Positions 23,053 to 32,115 of a DNA stretch of 64,000 nucleotides are shown in pieces. Location: NCBI RefSeq assembly GCF_022808985.1, contig NZ_JAKZFT010000007.1, forward strand, positions 1 to 64,000, written 5' to 3'. The notes beneath the pieces are model-generated. The model saw nothing but the letters and a program-made list of their open reading frames with translations, did no database searches and had not been told where the DNA came from. The translations under genes were made by a program, and so were the position numbers. The stretch comes from Geotalea sp. SG265. GTDB lineage: Bacteria; Desulfobacterota; Desulfuromonadia; Geobacterales; Geobacteraceae. How positions within the stretch are numbered: position 1 is the stretch's first letter; every line of letters starts with the position of its first letter.

Positions 23053-24806
23053 TGCGCGGCACCTGCCGCCGCTTCCATGAGCGGCGCCGCTCCATCCTCC
23101 CGCCGGGGCTCTTCCCCCTGCAGGCGCTTCAGCCGGTAGGCCAGTTGCGGCCGGGTCACGCCGAGAATGCGGGCCGCCGCCGAAAGATTCCCCTTTGCCT
23201 TCTGTACCGCTGCCTCGATAAGCCTTGCTTCCGCCTGATCCAGGCTCACGGTGCCGTTCAGGACCTCGTCCTGAAGGTTCATCCCCCCCTCCGCCTGATC
23301 CATACCCAGACTGCCGTTGCTCTGCAGCCCGAACTCCATGGCATGTGCATTTTCGCTGGCGGAAAACATCTGCTCCAGCTCAATCCTGCCCCCATTGGGA
23401 GTGAGGATCACCCCCCGCTCCACCATGTTCATCAGTTCCCTGATATTGCCCGGCCACTGGTATGCCAGGAGTCCGCGCATCGCCTTGTCGGTGAAGCCGT
23501 TGATCTTCTTCCCATGCACCGCCGAATATTTCTCCACGTAGCGGTTGGCAATGAGGGGAATGTCCTCCTTGCGCTTGCGCAGGGGAGGGATGTCGATCTG
23601 GAAGGCATTGAGCCGGTAGAACAGATCAGAGCGAAATTTCCCCTCCTTGACCAGCTGCTTCAGGTCCACGTTGGTTGCCGCCACCAGCCGCACATCGATC
23701 TTCCTCACCTTGTCGTCTCCAAGCCGTTCGATTTCCCCCTCCTGGAGGACGCGCAGCAGCTTCGCCTGGGCCGAAAGAGGCAGATCACCTATTTCGTCGA
23801 GGAAAAGGGTACCGCCATGGGCACGCTCGAACCGTCCCGGCCTGGAGTTCAGGGCGCCTGTAAAAGCCCCCTTCTCCACGCCGAACAGTTCCGACTCCAC
23901 CAGGTCGTGGGGAATGGCGGCACAGTTGATGGCGATGAACGACTCGTTGCGGCGGACTCCCCGGTTGTGCAGGGCACGGGCGAAAACCTCCTTGCCTGAC
24001 CCGGTCTCCCCCAGGAGCAACACGGTGATCTGCGTGGCGGCGGCCTGCTGACACAAGTCATAGGCAGCCCGGAAGGCAGGGGAGTTGCCGATGATATCGG
24101 AAGGGATTTTCTCTTTTTCCCCAATTGCCGAGCGGAGCTGCACCACCTGGGTCTGCAGGTCGATCAACTGCTCGGCGATGGATTCCTTGTTGAAAAAGCG
24201 GCTGTATTCGGCAGCATCCTCCCACTCCTCCAAAGGTTTGCCGATGATGCGGCACTGGCTTCCCCCCGTGCCGGCGCATTCCACCTCTTTGTAGAGAATC
24301 GGCTTGCCCATGAAGGCCGAGGCATAGGCGCAGGCATAACCCACCTGGCTCCAGCAGACCGGCTCTGTGTAGGTGCCGTGGTAGTGCTTGTGCCACTCGC
24401 TCTCCCAGGAATAATCCCAGATAATATCGGCGTAAAAGGTCCCTGCGCTGCGGTCATATTCCAGGGCGATGATGGAGGAGCGGGCAATTCCCTCCAGCAT
24501 GTGCAGTTCGGGACCCGCCATGAATGCCCCCACATCCCCATCGCTGCCGGCCCGGGTACGGGCAAGTTCGAAGTCGCGCAGGCCTGCCGCATATCCCATC
24601 CGGGTCAAAAGTCCCCGCGCCCGGTCCATGCCCAGCGTGTCGATCAACTCCCGGCGCAGTGAACCCTGGGCCTCGGCGTGAACGAGCAGCATGCGATGCT
24701 CATGGAGCCAGATCTGTCCGGTTTCGCTGCAGAAGCGCAAACGCGCCCGCAAATCCTCCGTATTCGTTTCGCTGATCGGCCTGATCTTGCCACTGTATTT
24801 GTACAT
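23049..24806 (-). CDS. XylR/DmpR-type aromatic-responsive sigma-54 activator
   Basis: A 585-residue activator. An N-terminal XylR_N sensor region (about 1-110) leads to a V4R domain (about 130-205) whose cysteine pattern (PVCW, YACAY, EVECAGTGGSQC) matches the zinc-binding V4R of phenol sensors such as DmpR. The AAA+ domain has GETGSGKE, GAFTGA and GTLFLDEIGD, and a Fis-type helix-turn-helix (LSAAARILGVTRPQLAYRLKR) ends it. It is divergent from the p-cresol operon, which has a sigma-54 promoter and two DmpR-like dyads, so it most likely activates that operon in response to p-cresol or a related phenol. Confidence 0.88.
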   Translation of the reverse strand: MYKYSGKIRPISETNTEDLRARLRFCSETGQIWLHEHRMLLVHAEAQGSLRRELIDTLGMDRARGLLTRMGYAAGLRDFELARTRAGSDGDVGAFMAGPELHMLEGIARSSIIALEYDRSAGTFYADIIWDYSWESEWHKHYHGTYTEPVCWSQVGYACAYASAFMGKPILYKEVECAGTGGSQCRIIGKPLEEWEDAAEYSRFFNKESIAEQLIDLQTQVVQLRSAIGEKEKIPSDIIGNSPAFRAAYDLCQQAAATQITVLLLGETGSGKEVFARALHNRGVRRNESFIAINCAAIPHDLVESELFGVEKGAFTGALNSRPGRFERAHGGTLFLDEIGDLPLSAQAKLLRVLQEGEIERLGDDKVRKIDVRLVAATNVDLKQLVKEGKFRSDLFYRLNAFQIDIPPLRKRKEDIPLIANRYVEKYSAVHGKKINGFTDKAMRGLLAYQWPGNIRELMNMVERGVILTPNGGRIELEQMFSASENAHAMEFGLQSNGSLGMDQAEGGMNLQDEVLNGTVSLDQAEARLIEAAVQKAKGNLSAAARILGVTRPQLAYRLKRLQGEEPRREDGAAPLMEAAAGAAQ

Positions 24807-24903
24807 AGGCTCACTTTCCCCATGTTTAATGCATAAAAGCAGATGTCCGACCTGAAATCGGGGACCGTTACACAGATAAGCAAATTGTCAAGATTGTTTT
24901 AAA

Positions 24904-24924
24904 ATATAACTAACATTGTTATAT
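24904..24924. repeat. Inverted repeat upstream of the XylR-type activator
   Basis: ATATAAC and GTTATAT are separated by seven bases. It lies about 100 bases upstream of the activator start and may be an operator; its protein is unknown. Confidence 0.4.
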
Positions 24925-25003
24925 TACATCGCCTAACCGCCCCATGCAAGGAAGAAATATTTCTTCGACCTCCCTCTCCCGGATCAGCCGTAAGATTGCC
25001 CAA

Positions 25004-25063
25004 TTTCACCAAATGATCAAAAAAACCTCCCCCCTCCCGGGCCAATTTAACCAATTCGTCAAA
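25004..25063 (+). promoter_or_regulatory. Two XylR/DmpR-like upstream activating dyads
   Basis: TTTCACCAAATGATCAAA (25004-25021) and TTTAACCAATTCGTCAAA (25046-25063) are spaced 42 bases start to start, about four helical turns, so both face the same side. They end about 120 bases before the -24 element. Confidence 0.72.
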
Positions 25064-25185
25064 AATGGGCCCGACACTGACACCTTGGAATCACGACCCA
25101 CCTCGGACGCTTTTCCGGAATCTTGATAAATTTACCCAGTCAATCCAAGAAGTTGTAATTTTTTTCACAATAATACAACAGTGTT

Positions 25186-25202
25186 TTGGCATATGCCGTG
25201 CT
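25186..25202 (+). promoter_or_regulatory. Sigma-54 promoter of the p-cresol operon
   Basis: TTGGCATATGCCGTGCT has GG and GC ten bases apart. It gives a leader of about 95 bases before the MFS gene. Confidence 0.8.
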
Positions 25203-25309
25203 TTTTACAAGACAAGAAGACAGGGAGTTGATCATTTCGACAAAAACAAGAGAACATTGTTTTATCGGTTCAGAATGACAGATACCTACCCCTTTCGGAG
25301 GTGAATTGA

Positions 25310-26563
25310 ATGGCAACAGTTGAAGGAAATTCAAGTTACCGATGGCTTGTTCTGCTGGCAGGCTGCATGGCGATCTGCTCCATCTATATGGACATGATCG
25401 CTTACGCCCCCATTCTCGGGGACATTGCCAAGGATCTCCGCATCGAGATGGGTGCGGCCACCAACCTGATGATGGGCTTCGTCCTCTCAGTGGCCTGCGT
25501 GCTCATCTGGGGCGGAGTCGTCTGTGACAAGTTCGGCATCACCACCGCCCTGGTCTTGGGCCTTTTGTGCTCGACGGTGCCAACAGCGCTGATTCCCCTG
25601 ATCGGCAACAATTTCGGGGCAGTAATGGTTGCCCGCCTGGTACAGGGGGCATCGGTAGGCTTCGTTTTCGCCACCATCGGTCCCATTCTCGCCCTCTGGT
25701 TCCATCCCCGGGAGCATGGCATGGCCAGTGGGCTCCTGATCGGCTCCATTTCCCTCGGCTGCGCCATCGGCGTCTTCGTCTCCCCGGCAATTCTGGGCAT
25801 GACCGGCAGCTGGCAGAAAACGATCTTCACCCTCGGCATCCCCGGCTGGGTGGCCATTCTCCTCGCCGCCATCGCCACGAGGAAAAATCCACCGGCTTTG
25901 GCCGCGACAAATGCGGGTGCACCCGCCGAAATTCCGGCAGCAACCGGCAGCTTTGCCAGCGCCGTTGCTTCCCCCATCACCTGGCTCGGCTCCCTGATCG
26001 TCTTTTGCAATGCCTGGGCCATGTACGGCCTCTATAACCTGGTTCCACCCTATCTGGCTGCCGAGGCGCCCATGGGGCTCGGCCTGGGACCTGCCATGTC
26101 CGGCAAGCTCTCCATCGCCGTCACCATCATCGGGCTCTTCGCCACCATCTTCGGCGGCCTCTTTTTCGACAAGATCGCCAAGGGGAACTCCCGCATAGCG
26201 GCTATCATCGGTTTTCTCATCTCCGCCTGCGTCATCGTCATTCTCTTGCCGGCGGTCTCCAAAAGTATCGTCGTCCTGGCGCTCAGCCTGCTGGTGGTCG
26301 GCTGGGGCATTCCCTTCATGGGTCCGTCCCTGAGCGCCTTCATCGCCATGAACTACCCGCCGCAGATCGTCGGCCGGATGATCGGCTGGTGGTTCGGCTT
26401 CGGCACCTTCGGTGGCGCGGCCGGCCTCTATCTGGGAGGGATGAGCATCAGCAAATCGGGCAATTTCTACCTGGCAATCGGCATGATTTCCATCGCCTCC
26501 ATCATCGGCGTGCTGCTCTCCATATTCCTGAAGAGCAAGTTGCAACCGGCTGCCGCACAGTAA
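25310..26563 (+). CDS. MFS transporter, probably for an aromatic compound
   Basis: A 417-residue polytopic protein with about twelve membrane segments. The loop after helix 2 carries a shortened MFS motif A (GGVVCDKFGITTAL), and a second copy of the half-repeat signature (GGLFFDKIAKGNSR) lies after helix 8. An alanine-rich cytoplasmic loop joins the halves at about residues 200-220. It is first in the long sigma-54-controlled operon with p-cresol methylhydroxylase-like genes, so it likely moves p-cresol-derived acids or aromatic acids across the inner membrane. Substrate and direction are inferred from position only. The start has a GGAGG site. Confidence 0.8.
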   Translation: MATVEGNSSYRWLVLLAGCMAICSIYMDMIAYAPILGDIAKDLRIEMGAATNLMMGFVLSVACVLIWGGVVCDKFGITTALVLGLLCSTVPTALIPLIGNNFGAVMVARLVQGASVGFVFATIGPILALWFHPREHGMASGLLIGSISLGCAIGVFVSPAILGMTGSWQKTIFTLGIPGWVAILLAAIATRKNPPALAATNAGAPAEIPAATGSFASAVASPITWLGSLIVFCNAWAMYGLYNLVPPYLAAEAPMGLGLGPAMSGKLSIAVTIIGLFATIFGGLFFDKIAKGNSRIAAIIGFLISACVIVILLPAVSKSIVVLALSLLVVGWGIPFMGPSLSAFIAMNYPPQIVGRMIGWWFGFGTFGGAAGLYLGGMSISKSGNFYLAIGMISIASIIGVLLSIFLKSKLQPAAAQ

Positions 26564-26588
26564 CCCAAGCCACCAAGAGGAGGAAACG

Positions 26589-28430
26589 ATGGCAAACCTC
26601 AACGGCAAATATCAGGTACGCGTTCTGGGACTCGAGGACTACCAGGCCCTGACCGCCTGCCAGAACGCCTGCCCCCTGGGCACCGACACCAAGCGCTATT
26701 TAAAAGCCATCACCGAAGGGGACTACGAGAAGGCCTTCCTCATCGCCCGGCAGACCAATCCCCTCGTCTCGGTTTGCAGCAGGGTCTGCACCGCCCCCTG
26801 TGAGAAAAACTGCCGCAAGGGTGCGGAAGGAAGCCCGGTGGATATCCGCGCCCTGAAGCGCTTTGCCTGCGACCAGCATGGTGTGGCCTCCCCCCGGGAC
26901 GTGGCCCAAAGGCTCGACGAGTACACCCGCAACGATGAATTGCTCAGCGACCGAACCGGCAACCATATCCTGACCATCTCCAAATGGGTGCAGAAAGCCA
27001 GGGAAAAAATGGTAGCGGATAAACCGTCGCCACGGGTGGCGGTCGTCGGTTCGGGTCCCGCCGGTTTGGCTGCTGCCCACGACCTGGCCCTGCTCGGTTA
27101 CCGGGTGACCATTTTCGAGGCGGCACCACAGCCCGGCGGCCAGCTGATGACCGGCATCCCCGGTTTCCGTCTGCCGAAGGAGATCGTCATGCAGGAAATC
27201 GATGCGATTCTCAAGCTGGGCGTAGAACTGAAGCTGAACAGCCCCATCGGCGGGAATGTCTCCCTAGAGGACCTGCGCAGCCAGGGCTACGAATCGATCT
27301 TCATCACCGTCGGCCTGCAGGACCCGTTGAAGCTGGCCCTGGAAGGGTCGGACCTGAAGGGTGTCTACACAGGCATCGAGTACGTGCGGGAGCATGACCA
27401 CATGATCGTCGGCAAACGCTGCCTGGTCATCGGCGGCGGCGGCGTCGCCATCGACTGCGCCCAGCATGCCATCCGCCAGGGAGCGGCTCAGGTTTCCCTC
27501 GCCTGCCTGGAATCCTGGGACACCATGCCCGCCAGCCTCGCCGACAAGGAAGACGCCCAGGAAGAGGGCATCGCCTTTTTCCCTTCCCTGGGGCCCCAGC
27601 GAGTCATCGGCCAGGACGGCTCGGTGACCGGGGTGGAGTTTCTCCGGGTCAGCTCCGTCTTCGATGCCGACGGCAAATTCAACCCCACCTTCATCCCTGA
27701 CAGCAAGACCATCCTCCTGGCCGATACGGTGATCCTGGCAGTGGGGCAGGCTTCCACCATTCCCTCCCTCAAGGGGATGTCAGGGCTGGAACTGACCCCC
27801 AACGGGCTGATCCGCGCCCACGACGATCTCTCCACCAATCTGCCCGGGGTCTTTGCCGGCGGGGATGACCGCTGGCGCTTCGGCAGGAACGCCACCGACG
27901 CCATCGCCGACGGGCAGAAGGCAGCCCGGGCCATCCATGGCTATTTGAGCGGAAACAAGGTCCAGGTCAGCAAGAAGGGCTTTTTGCGGCCGGTATCGTC
28001 GGATTTCGTCAACACCCGCTGCGAAACAATCCCTGCGGCCAGGATTCCCAAGCGTGAACCGGGGGAGCGGATCAGAAGCAAGGAGGAAATCACCCTGGGC
28101 TTTGCCGAGGAAGAGGCTCGGCACCAGGCGGCACGCTGCCGCCAGTGCAACATCCAGACGGTCTTCGACCCATCCCGTTGCCTGCGCTGCGGCACCTGCG
28201 TCGACACCTGTGCCAACGGCGCACTTAGGCTGGTCCGACTGGCGGACATCCAGGGAGACGACAAGGTGGCCAAAGTGGCCGGCAGCGTCGCCAAATCAGC
28301 TGCCGGCAAGGGTATGACCGCCATCATCAAGGATGACAGCCGCTGCGCCAGTTGTGGCATGTGCGCCCGGCGGTGCCCTGGCGGGGCAATCGTCATGGCC
28401 GAGTTTTACTGCCAAGAGGAATGGGAATAG
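26589..28430 (+). CDS. GltD-like FAD/NAD(P) oxidoreductase with ferredoxin-type clusters at both ends
   Basis: A 613-residue flavoprotein. The N terminus has the dihydropyrimidine-dehydrogenase-type cysteine set for two [4Fe-4S] clusters (CQNACPLGTD, CSRVCTAPCEKNCRKG). FAD binding is at VAVVGSGPAGLAAAHDLA and NAD(P)H binding at CLVIGGGGVAIDC. A C-terminal ferredoxin domain holds CLRCGTCVDTC and CASCGMCARRCPGG. It should pass electrons between NAD(P)H and a ferredoxin or partner protein. Sitting between a transporter and a cytochrome bc-like complex, it could link the AOR or reductase reactions of the pathway to the pyridine nucleotide pool. The partner is not evident. Confidence 0.8.
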   Translation: MANLNGKYQVRVLGLEDYQALTACQNACPLGTDTKRYLKAITEGDYEKAFLIARQTNPLVSVCSRVCTAPCEKNCRKGAEGSPVDIRALKRFACDQHGVASPRDVAQRLDEYTRNDELLSDRTGNHILTISKWVQKAREKMVADKPSPRVAVVGSGPAGLAAAHDLALLGYRVTIFEAAPQPGGQLMTGIPGFRLPKEIVMQEIDAILKLGVELKLNSPIGGNVSLEDLRSQGYESIFITVGLQDPLKLALEGSDLKGVYTGIEYVREHDHMIVGKRCLVIGGGGVAIDCAQHAIRQGAAQVSLACLESWDTMPASLADKEDAQEEGIAFFPSLGPQRVIGQDGSVTGVEFLRVSSVFDADGKFNPTFIPDSKTILLADTVILAVGQASTIPSLKGMSGLELTPNGLIRAHDDLSTNLPGVFAGGDDRWRFGRNATDAIADGQKAARAIHGYLSGNKVQVSKKGFLRPVSSDFVNTRCETIPAARIPKREPGERIRSKEEITLGFAEEEARHQAARCRQCNIQTVFDPSRCLRCGTCVDTCANGALRLVRLADIQGDDKVAKVAGSVAKSAAGKGMTAIIKDDSRCASCGMCARRCPGGAIVMAEFYCQEEWE

Positions 28431-28469
28431 CCAACCAGTCACGTGCTGTGCACGACATGGAGAAAAACT

Positions 28470-29213
28470 ATGAACGATGCAACCTACAGCGTCAAAGACG
28501 CCATCAAGCAACTGCCGACAAACATCAAGCAATCCTTCACCCGGCGTGAAGCGGGAACCGCGGAACAGGAACAGGCAGCCACGGTCTTCGGCAACCTCTT
28601 CCTCCACCTGCATCCGGTACGGGTCCACGCCAACGCCCTGCGCCCCTCCTACACCATGGGACTGGGACTGATCTCCTTCTTCCTGTTCCTCATTCTGGTC
28701 GTCTCGGGAATCCTGGTGATGTTCTACTACACCCCGTCCACGGAACTGGCCTACCGGAATATGAAGGACCTGGAATTCGCCGTCTCCTTCGGCATCGTCC
28801 TGCGCAACATCCACCGCTGGTCGGCCCACGCCATGGTGGCCATGGTCTTCCTGCACATGTGCCGGGTCTTCTACACCGGTGCCTACAAGGCTCCGCGGGA
28901 ATTCAACTGGGTGATCGGCGTCTGTCTCTTGCTCGTGACGCTCTTCCTCAGCTTTACCGGCTATCTGCTGCCCTGGGACCAGCTGGCCTTCTGGGCCGTT
29001 ACCGTCGGCTCCAACATCGCCTCCTACATGCCGTGGATCGGCGACAAGATCCGCTTCCTCATGCTCGGCGGCAACGAGGTGGGGCAGATGGCGCTCCTGC
29101 GTTTCTACGTCATGCATGTGGCGCTGCTCCCCCTGGTTGCCGTGGTCCTGGTGGGGGTGCATTTCTGGAGGATTCGCAAGGATGGCGGGTTGTCCCGGCC
29201 AACTGAAGAATAG
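28470..29213 (+). CDS. Cytochrome b (b6-like) subunit of a bc-type complex
   Basis: A 247-residue integral membrane cytochrome b of the short b6 type. Four membrane helices are visible. Haem ligands appear as His pairs in the second helix ([21 protein letters not shown]) and the fourth ([21 protein letters not shown]). The start at 28470 follows a GGAG site. With the next two genes it makes a b6/subunit IV/Rieske set like that of quinol:cytochrome c oxidoreductases. In this operon it probably exchanges electrons between the periplasmic p-cresol-oxidising flavocytochrome and the menaquinone pool. Confidence 0.88.
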   Translation: MNDATYSVKDAIKQLPTNIKQSFTRREAGTAEQEQAATVFGNLFLHLHPVRVHANALRPSYTMGLGLISFFLFLILVVSGILVMFYYTPSTELAYRNMKDLEFAVSFGIVLRNIHRWSAHAMVAMVFLHMCRVFYTGAYKAPREFNWVIGVCLLLVTLFLSFTGYLLPWDQLAFWAVTVGSNIASYMPWIGDKIRFLMLGGNEVGQMALLRFYVMHVALLPLVAVVLVGVHFWRIRKDGGLSRPTEE

Positions 29214-29237
29214 AGAAACAACGGAGGAGGATCAGCC

Positions 29238-29756
29238 ATGCAATTAGCGAGAAAAGAAGAAATATTTGCCAAGGACGGCAACAAGACCTATTCCCTGATG
29301 GCCATTGTCGAGGGGGAATCCCTCCATGTGGAGCGAGGACCTGAAAATACCGTGCAGACCTGGCCGCACCTGATGGTGCGGGAACTGCTGCTCTTCCTGG
29401 TGGTGCTGCTGGCCATTCTCGGCGTGTCGCTCCTCTTCAATGCCCCACTGGAGGAGGCCGCCAACCCGCTCCACTCCACCAATCCGGCCAAGGCCCCCTG
29501 GTATTTCGTCGGCATCCAGGAACTGGTGAGCTACTCGGCCTTCCTCGGGGGAATCCTCGTTCCTGCTGCCATCGTCGTCGGGCTCCTGCTTCTCCCCTAC
29601 CTGGACCGGAGCCCCAAAGGGATCGGCGTCTGGTTCTCGGCGGACCGCAAGCTCGCCAATACGCTCTTTACCGTTTTTGTCGTTGCCATGGTGGTGCTGA
29701 TCTTCATCGGCCAGTTCCTCAGGGGGCCGAACTGGATCATCCGCTGGCCCTGGTAA
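29238..29756 (+). CDS. Cytochrome b subunit IV-like protein (C-terminal half of cytochrome b)
   Basis: A 172-residue membrane protein with three helices, matching the PetD-like half of split cytochrome b: WYFVGIQELV resembles the quinol-site PEWY-containing region though the canonical PEWY reads as APWY (KAPWYFVG). Helices follow at LVPAAIVVGLLLLPYLD and NTLFTVFVVAMVVLIFI. It is 24 bases downstream of the b6-like gene. The altered quinol motif is common in some delta-proteobacterial complexes but may affect quinone handling. Confidence 0.8.
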   Translation: MQLARKEEIFAKDGNKTYSLMAIVEGESLHVERGPENTVQTWPHLMVRELLLFLVVLLAILGVSLLFNAPLEEAANPLHSTNPAKAPWYFVGIQELVSYSAFLGGILVPAAIVVGLLLLPYLDRSPKGIGVWFSADRKLANTLFTVFVVAMVVLIFIGQFLRGPNWIIRWPW

Positions 29757-29787
29757 CTCCAAAACCTTTGAAAAAGGAGAAAATGAT

Positions 29788-30303
29788 ATGGAATCGGGAA
29801 GCTCCAACGTAACGGCATTGCCTCTTAAAGCCGCAGGCGAGGCGGCAGATGAGAATCGCCGCGGTTTCGTCAAAAAATTCACCCTCTCGGCACTTCTGCT
29901 GGGGATCGGCGGTTCGGTCCTCCAGTTCGGCCGCTTCCTGAAGCCCAACGTGCTCTATGAACCGTCCCAGACCTTCAAGGTCGGCGAATTGAGCAAGTTC
30001 CCCTACGGCAGCCGCACGGTCATCGAGGGACGGGGCATCGAAATCGTCAGGGAAAAGGACGGCATCCATGCGGTGTCACTGGTCTGCACCCACCTGGGCT
30101 GTTTGGTGAAGCCGGTGGATAACGATTCGGAGATCGGCTATGCGTGCCCCTGTCACGGCTCCACCTTTGCCCTCAAGGGAGAGGTCCTGGGCGGCCCAGC
30201 GCCGAAAGACCTCCCCTGGTATGAAGTCTATGTGGACAATTCCGGAACCCTCGTGGTGGATACATCCAAGGTGAATCAGAAACGGACCAAACTCGTCGTT
30301 TAG
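29788..30303 (+). CDS. Rieske [2Fe-2S] protein
   Basis: A 171-residue Rieske subunit. The cluster motifs are CTHLGC and CPCHGSTF, giving the two Cys and two His ligands. A twin arginine (ENRRGFVKKFTLSALLLGIGGSV) before a hydrophobic stretch is a Tat signal-anchor, so the folded cluster protein is inserted through Tat; a tatA gene closes this operon. It completes the bc-type complex with the two upstream genes. Confidence 0.9.
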   Translation: MESGSSNVTALPLKAAGEAADENRRGFVKKFTLSALLLGIGGSVLQFGRFLKPNVLYEPSQTFKVGELSKFPYGSRTVIEGRGIEIVREKDGIHAVSLVCTHLGCLVKPVDNDSEIGYACPCHGSTFALKGEVLGGPAPKDLPWYEVYVDNSGTLVVDTSKVNQKRTKLVV

Positions 30304-30326
30304 TTTGCGGAGAAACGGAGGATCGA

Positions 30327-31247
30327 ATGGAAAAAGCAGCTTTGCAAAAACTTACCGTGCTCTGCCTTATCTGCGCATTTGCCGTGGTCGCCCTGCTTGG
30401 GGTAACGGCTTTCAGCGACGGGAAGCGGGAATGGAAGGATTATCAGCTCCAGTACAAGGACGAGCTCCTGAAAAAGATGACCCGGGAGCGTAACCCCGCT
30501 TATTACGATCGGATTGCGGGGATGCAGCCGGAAATCAAACAGGTGACCGTGGACGAATGGAAGACAGTCGACCGCTGCATGAGCTGTCACATGGGGACGG
30601 AAGACCCCCTCTTTGCCGATGCGGCGTCCCCCTTGAAGACACACCCCTATCCGGAGCTCCTCAAGAAGCATCCAGTGGAAAAATACGGCTGCACCATCTG
30701 TCATGGCGGCCAGGGGCTGGCAACCACCTACCACGGCGCCTCTCACAAGACCATCGCCAACTGGCCCTTTCCCATGGTGCCCAAGGGATTGATGCAGTCC
30801 CGTTGCGGCTACTGCCACAAGGATTTCGAAGCCATCGGCGCCGACAAGCTGGTCAAAGGACGGCAGCTCTACCAGGAAATGCACTGCTCAGGCTGCCACC
30901 AGATCGACAACCAGGGGGGCGCCGTCGGCCCGGATCTGAGCAACTTCGCCGACAAGGACCCGAGCAACTTTTCCTATGACAAGCTCGACGGCAATCATTC
31001 CAAACAGGTCTGGGTCATGGAGCACTTCAAAAGCCCGCAGAAGGTCAGCCCCGGCACACCCATGCGCACCTACGCCTTGAACAACGAGCAGATCGAATGC
31101 CTGAGCAGCTATGTCCTGAGCCTGAGCCAGCGGAATCTGCAGCGGCAGTATACTCCGGCGGTGAAGGCGGGCTTCGTGGCACCCAAGGTGGACGTTACCG
31201 TCCCCGAAGCCGACCTGTCCCTGGAGGATGGTGGGGAAGAGGAGTAG
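30327..31247 (+). CDS. Tetrahaem c-type cytochrome of the bc-type complex
   Basis: A 306-residue protein with an N-terminal signal-anchor (VLCLICAFAVVALLGV) and four CxxCH haem sites: CMSCH, CTICH, CGYCH and CSGCH. The last lies in a class I cytochrome c-like domain with GPDLS and a distal Met (TPMRTY). It probably takes the place of cytochrome c1 in the complex and passes electrons to or from the monohaem cytochrome next door. The C-terminal tail is acidic. Confidence 0.85.
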   Translation: MEKAALQKLTVLCLICAFAVVALLGVTAFSDGKREWKDYQLQYKDELLKKMTRERNPAYYDRIAGMQPEIKQVTVDEWKTVDRCMSCHMGTEDPLFADAASPLKTHPYPELLKKHPVEKYGCTICHGGQGLATTYHGASHKTIANWPFPMVPKGLMQSRCGYCHKDFEAIGADKLVKGRQLYQEMHCSGCHQIDNQGGAVGPDLSNFADKDPSNFSYDKLDGNHSKQVWVMEHFKSPQKVSPGTPMRTYALNNEQIECLSSYVLSLSQRNLQRQYTPAVKAGFVAPKVDVTVPEADLSLEDGGEEE

Positions 31248-31301
31248 TTTTCCCCCTCGACCTGCCCATGTGGGAAACGACCTTACAGTGAGGAGTGAGC
31301 A

Positions 31302-31676
31302 ATGAACGGAAAAAAATCGATAGTCACGGCAGCGCTGGCCCTGGGAATCTTATCGGGGACAATCGTCCGGGCCCAGGAGCCGCCGAAAATGCCCTACGTC
31401 TTCGGCATGTACTGCTTCATGTGTCACAAGGAAGGGGTGCAGATCGGCCCCATGGGCATGTTCGACATGCTCTCCAAGTCGGGCAACCCCCTGCACGAGC
31501 AGTTTATCCGCAACAACGTCCGCTTCGGCATCAAGGCCATGCCCGCCTTCCGCCTCTCCGAGGTGAGCCCGAAGGAGTTGGACGGCATCGTCAGGTACCT
31601 GAAGGATTTGGCCGCATACCGCAAGACGCATCCCAATTACAAGCCCGCACCGGCCCAGGAAGGAGGGGCAAAATGA
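31302..31676 (+). CDS. Periplasmic monohaem cytochrome c, probable p-cresol methylhydroxylase cytochrome subunit
   Basis: A 124-residue exported protein (signal ending near VRAQE) with one CFMCH haem site and a likely distal Met in IKAMPAFRLSEVS, the fold of small class I cytochromes. PCMH in Pseudomonas and Geobacter pairs a flavoprotein with a small cytochrome c (PchC type), and this gene lies just before the two flavoprotein genes. Its stop overlaps the next start (ATGA), so the two are translationally coupled. Subunit role is inferred from position and size. Confidence 0.75.
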   Translation: MNGKKSIVTAALALGILSGTIVRAQEPPKMPYVFGMYCFMCHKEGVQIGPMGMFDMLSKSGNPLHEQFIRNNVRFGIKAMPAFRLSEVSPKELDGIVRYLKDLAAYRKTHPNYKPAPAQEGGAK

Positions 31677-32092
31677 TGATTAACCAGAGCAGAAGAGCGT
31701 TTTTCAAAACCGTCTTCACGGCGGGGGCGGCCATTGCAGCCTCCGGGATCGCCACTCAGACCGGTACGGCCGAGGCGGTCAATCCCTGCCGGATCAAGGG
31801 GGTCTGTCTGTTCGTCCCTTCTCTGGGCAAGGCAAATGAATTCGTCGCCGAAATGAACAGCAGGGCACCGGGGGAATGGACGGCCCATCCCCTCAAGGGA
31901 GAGATGATGGACTGCTATCTGGAAGCCGGTCGCCTGTACGAAGAGGCGAAGGGGACTGCCAATACCTTTGTCGGGGTCGTCGATCCTGCCACCTTCGGCG
32001 TAGTCCACGAGGCCATAACCAACAACGGCGGCAGCTTCCATTATATCAAATACGAAGAACGGAACAGGGTGACCTTTTCCGCACAGCTGTAA
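31673..32092 (+). CDS. Tat-exported small protein of the p-cresol operon, function unknown
   Basis: A 139-residue protein with a clear twin-arginine signal (QSRRAFFKTVFTAGAAIAASG). The mature part (VCLFVPSLGKANEFVAEMNSR through GGSFHYIKYEERNRVTFSAQL) has no motif I recognise. The start at 31673 forms ATGA with the upstream stop. It lies between the cytochrome subunit and the first flavoprotein, so it may be a chaperone, an assembly factor or a third subunit that carries a cofactor-bearing partner through Tat, since the flavoproteins themselves lack obvious signals. Confidence 0.65.
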   Translation: MMINQSRRAFFKTVFTAGAAIAASGIATQTGTAEAVNPCRIKGVCLFVPSLGKANEFVAEMNSRAPGEWTAHPLKGEMMDCYLEAGRLYEEAKGTANTFVGVVDPATFGVVHEAITNNGGSFHYIKYEERNRVTFSAQL

Positions 32093-32115
32093 TCCGAATT
32101 CCGAGGAGGTAGAAA

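Larger units (their letters stand above)
24807..25309. other. Divergent control region between the XylR-type activator and the p-cresol operon
   Basis: The 503-base gap has no gene. It holds an inverted repeat ATATAAC-N7-GTTATAT (24904-24924) near the regulator, two activator dyads (25004-25021 and 25046-25063) and a sigma-54 promoter (25186-25202). Confidence 0.7.
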
